Shown: positions 61,720-64,000 of the stretch, piece by piece
How the letters are laid out: each line of letters opens with the position of its first letter
Numbering within the stretch: the first letter of the stretch is position 1
From: G965230615 sp965230615
Lineage (GTDB): Bacteria; Pseudomonadota; Gammaproteobacteria; HTCC5015
Direction of reading: 5' to 3'
Assembly: GCA_965230615.1 (NCBI GenBank)
Contig: OZ246012.1
Span: forward strand, 2,170,001 to 2,234,000
Length of the DNA stretch: 64,000 nt
Made by a program: the position numbers and the translations under genes
The notes under the pieces: model-generated
Told to the model about the DNA's origin: nothing
Databases searched by the model: none
The model's input: the letters and a program-made list of their open reading frames with translations, nothing else

Positions 61720-63396
61720 TCATAAATCATCAAAGTCGAATTCATCCTCTTCTTCATCTTCAATGTCTTCTTCATCAGAAGAGTCGAAGTATTCTTCATC
61801 CATATCATCAAAATCGAAATGCTCTTCAATTCTATCATCTCTATCAAAGAAGGCTTCTAGATCGATTCCTTCTGGCTCCCCTTCTTTAAATTCAAAAATA
61901 GGATGACACTTTAGTGCTTCATCATAGAAAGACACATTCTCTTTCAGTAGCTCACCAAAGAAATCGTCATTCAGAATGTAGTCATGATTTGTGTTTTTTA
62001 ACCAGCCTCGACGACCTGCCTCATAAGAAATTAGCCAGTCTGAACTATACAATGCCTCTTTATTTGAGAATTGCTTTAAATAGTTAACCTTTAAATTAGT
62101 TTTTATGACTCCAGTATGAAAAAGATCTAAGGATATCAGAGCGCAAACCGAGCTGCTCATCCCCTCAATTTCTCTTACAACATCTCTTTGAAGATTTAGG
62201 TCTAGCTCTTTACATATCCAAAGCAGCCAAGAAACTTCACTATGATGGTCTGAGATCGCGTGAACTTTTATTAGATTATTACAGAATCGTTCTATAGCCT
62301 TTAAATTTAACTTGTAGTCGTGGTGGTGATATGTAGAAAGAATATTTGCTATTACCTGCAGAGTATTGGGAAAGCTAAAACCGCACTTTAATAGATATGC
62401 CTCAAATATGTCCCAGTTAGATATTTTAATGATGTGAGAAGATATTTGTTTTAGGCCATACTTTATTAAGCTCTCATCCGAAAACTTACCCTCTAGAGAA
62501 AATAGAGCTTCGAAATAATTATGGATATCATCCCTTTGTATTCGTTTTTCTGGTGATATTGATAATTTCTTTAAGCTATATTTCCATGATTCTTCGACTA
62601 ATCCTTTTACTTCAATTATTCTTGTTTTTGAAGGGTTTATCTGAAGCTCGAAGTTACTAATAGCCTTCGTTAGCTCTGCCAACGCAATTTCGGCTTCTTC
62701 TCTTGTATCAAAAAATAGGTAAAAGTCATCTACATACCTAAATCCACTAGGCCATTTACCTAGAGCCTCTTTGATTTGTAGGTCAATAGCAACTCCTATT
62801 ATTTCTCCAATAATATGCGAGGTGTCTGGTCCGATGGGCAATCCTACCGTCTGCCAATCCTGAACCCCCATAGAGCGACTATCTAGGATATTCCCAAAGT
62901 ACGTATCATTTTTAGCCTTATTATTTTTTGCTACCGCTTTAGAATGCAGAGCCCATGGAATGGTGTGTGTATATACGCTTGGAAAAAAGCTACTAATATC
63001 GGTGATTAAAACGAAGCGATACCCCGTAGATCGTGTAACTTTTGCCTCATAAAGATCACTAAATTTACTTATCTTAATTGCCCGAAGCTCTGGATCAATT
63101 TGTGGGTGACTTAGAGATATTTTGCTTTTTTTATAATGCTTTTGTATTTGAGGCCAGAATTTGTCAATTTCTTTAGACAAAAGAAAGAAGCTTATTGGGT
63201 TAACTATACTCGTCACCCTGCGATAATATGATGATCTTGCAACAGAAAATTTTTCAGGCCTTGTACTGGGTGCCTTCTTAGACTCCCATGCGCCCTTATA
63301 TTTCTTGTACTTCGAGGCATAAGATTTAGAAGTGAATCCAGGAGGCAGTTGAACAGGAAAAAATCCTTTCTCCAATAGTTCTTTTAGTTTATCCAT
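61720..63396 (-). CDS. Defence-type reverse transcriptase (Abi/DRT, UG group)
   Basis: The protein has 558 residues. Residues 17-25 read LPPGFTSKS, a stretch seen near the start of Abi and UG-group RTs. The palm has motif A LITDISSFFPSVYTHTIPWAL (Asp133), motif B GLPIGPDTSHIIGEI and motif C FRYVDDFYLFF (221-224). From about 290 a helical repeat region replaces the thumb, as in AbiK/AbiA/Abi-P2-like enzymes. It ends in a very acidic tail (EEDIEDEEEDEFDFDDL). There is no group-II-intron maturase domain and no retron msr/msd structure that I can see. Family members stop phage growth by abortive infection; the subtype is not resolved. Confidence 0.88.
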   Translation of the reverse strand: MDKLKELLEKGFFPVQLPPGFTSKSYASKYKKYKGAWESKKAPSTRPEKFSVARSSYYRRVTSIVNPISFFLLSKEIDKFWPQIQKHYKKSKISLSHPQIDPELRAIKISKFSDLYEAKVTRSTGYRFVLITDISSFFPSVYTHTIPWALHSKAVAKNNKAKNDTYFGNILDSRSMGVQDWQTVGLPIGPDTSHIIGEIIGVAIDLQIKEALGKWPSGFRYVDDFYLFFDTREEAEIALAELTKAISNFELQINPSKTRIIEVKGLVEESWKYSLKKLSISPEKRIQRDDIHNYFEALFSLEGKFSDESLIKYGLKQISSHIIKISNWDIFEAYLLKCGFSFPNTLQVIANILSTYHHHDYKLNLKAIERFCNNLIKVHAISDHHSEVSWLLWICKELDLNLQRDVVREIEGMSSSVCALISLDLFHTGVIKTNLKVNYLKQFSNKEALYSSDWLISYEAGRRGWLKNTNHDYILNDDFFGELLKENVSFYDEALKCHPIFEFKEGEPEGIDLEAFFDRDDRIEEHFDFDDMDEEYFDSSDEEDIEDEEEDEFDFDDL

Positions 63397-63487
63397 ATAG
63401 ATCTATATTCTTGTAGGAATGCTAACGTCTGGATCAGTCGACGGCAAACAAAATCATGCCTGTCTCGTATTATTACAACCCTTTTTG

Positions 63488-63571
63488 GCCTAACGTTTTG
63501 CTAAAGGGCCGAGCGGCGACGCCGCGAGGTCCAAGTGAGCGAAGCGAACGACTTTGTGTAACTTGTTAAAG
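63488..63571 (-). other. Integron attC-like recombination site
   Basis: An 84-bp imperfect palindrome. On plus it begins GCCTAAC (63488-63494, exact RYYYAAC) and ends GTTAAAG (63565-63571, 6/7 to GTTRRRY). Inner blocks also pair (TTTTGCTAAAG against CTTTGTGTAAC) around a GC-rich centre. On the minus strand it begins five bases past the stop of the 63576-63998 gene, where a cassette attC should be. A second, partial GCTAACG-like site lies at 63421. Confidence 0.72.
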
Positions 63572-63575
63572 AACA

Positions 63576-63998
63576 TCACCAACCAAGACCAAAAAGAGTG
63601 AACAGTTTTTTAGCAGCCTCAACTGTATCGTGGCCCAAGCTCGCAGCTTGAAGAGCTTGTTTAGACTTTTCTAACCAACTTGATATTCGAGTTCTGTCTG
63701 GCTCACCAGTAAGCTCAATTTCTTCTTTTGTATTTTGCAATAACCTATAAATTTCTTCGGAGTTTACAATTCCACTATCTTTGTTTAAGTGCAATAGTAA
63801 TGTGTCAAGCGCATCTGCTTGTTCTTGTAATTCAGTCAATGAAGAGCCAATGTACAAATTTTTAGCTGTATTATCCGACCCTAAAAGGGCTTGTGGTGAG
63901 TTTATTGCACTGTATGTAGAATTAGTCAGGGCGCCGCCAGTTTGTAGCACTATATTTTGAGAAGGTAGTGGAGATATATTTTTTATACTCTGAACCAT
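63576..63998 (-). CDS. Hypothetical cassette protein (possibly truncated at window edge)
   Basis: There are 140 residues from the ATG at 63998; the frame may continue beyond the window. The first 45 residues are Ser/Asn-rich. The rest is helical (LTELQEQADALDTLLLHL) and ends EAAKKLFTLFGLGW. No family is recognised; the layout is like the helical ends of small defence-related proteins, but this is not evidence of function. Its stop is immediately followed by an attC-like site. Confidence 0.65.
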   Translation of the reverse strand: MVQSIKNISPLPSQNIVLQTGGALTNSTYSAINSPQALLGSDNTAKNLYIGSSLTELQEQADALDTLLLHLNKDSGIVNSEEIYRLLQNTKEEIELTGEPDRTRISSWLEKSKQALQAASLGHDTVEAAKKLFTLFGLGW

Positions 63999-64000
63999 CT

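Noticed and set aside
61720..63396. Retron or group II intron reverse transcriptase
   Set aside because: No msr/msd-like repeat structure, intron maturase domain or intron ends were seen; the C-terminal helices fit the Abi/UG type.

Overview
The window is a stretch of chromosome from a moderately AT-rich gammaproteobacterium, most likely marine. The gene families suggest this: a giant DUF4347/LamG/cadherin adhesin, a lipoprotein with FG-GAP/VCBS and ASPIC repeats, LplT-Aas, SelO, PPK2 and GGDEF/EAL signalling. The exact taxon cannot be fixed from the sequence. No rRNA, tRNA or CRISPR array was seen.

Region 1 (1-23 kb) is the most unusual. A giant surface protein enters from the left edge. 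It has DUF4347, LamG, C-type-lectin and cadherin-like domains, ten 282-bp repeats, and a C-terminal membrane tail. A +2 frameshift inside the repeats splits it. Seven bases after it comes a PAS-GGDEF-GGDEF-EAL protein. Then follow a GAF-HlyD membrane protein, a PqqD-like/M50-protease/HlyD membrane protein, a short SecA paralogue and a periplasmic HlyD-type adaptor with a C-terminal SPOR domain. No ABC transporter or TolC gene is present. I infer a dedicated export and anchoring pathway for the giant protein, driven by the SecA paralogue. Beside it is a CBS-domain gene, and divergent from that a MotB/OmpA-like coiled-coil protein, a MotA/ExbB-like channel with a lysine-rich tail, and a cyclic-nucleotide-binding protein. 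These could form an ion-driven machine under second-messenger control.

Region 2 (23-45 kb) looks like ordinary chromosome: SelO, an alpha/beta hydrolase, a LysM-FecR protein, a CTERM-tailed protein, PPK2, an ASPIC lipoprotein, RNase Z, a CPBP protease, a two-component system, a GH26-like glycosidase, a LplT-Aas fusion with an MBL-fold partner, PspA with a membrane partner, and a glutathione S-transferase. A shared 21-bp motif lies upstream of both the two-component operon and the glycosidase gene.

Region 3 (45.5-51.4 kb) holds an unrecognised four-gene minus-strand operon: a coil protein, two single-motif PLD proteins, and a proline-rich protein with a lysozyme-like C-terminus. After it come small envelope genes and a decayed secreted-protein pseudogene.

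Region 4 (51.7-64 kb) is an accessory island. It carries methyltransferases, a GlxA/AraC regulator, an IS110-family element, four copies of a roughly 140-bp dispersed repeat, REP-like palindromes and small unknown genes. At its right end are a Ski2-like helicase with a PD-(D/E)XK nuclease (split by a single-base frameshift) and a reverse transcriptase of the abortive-infection/DRT type. Beyond these is an integron attC-like site directly behind another small gene, so the right end is probably a defence-bearing gene-cassette region.
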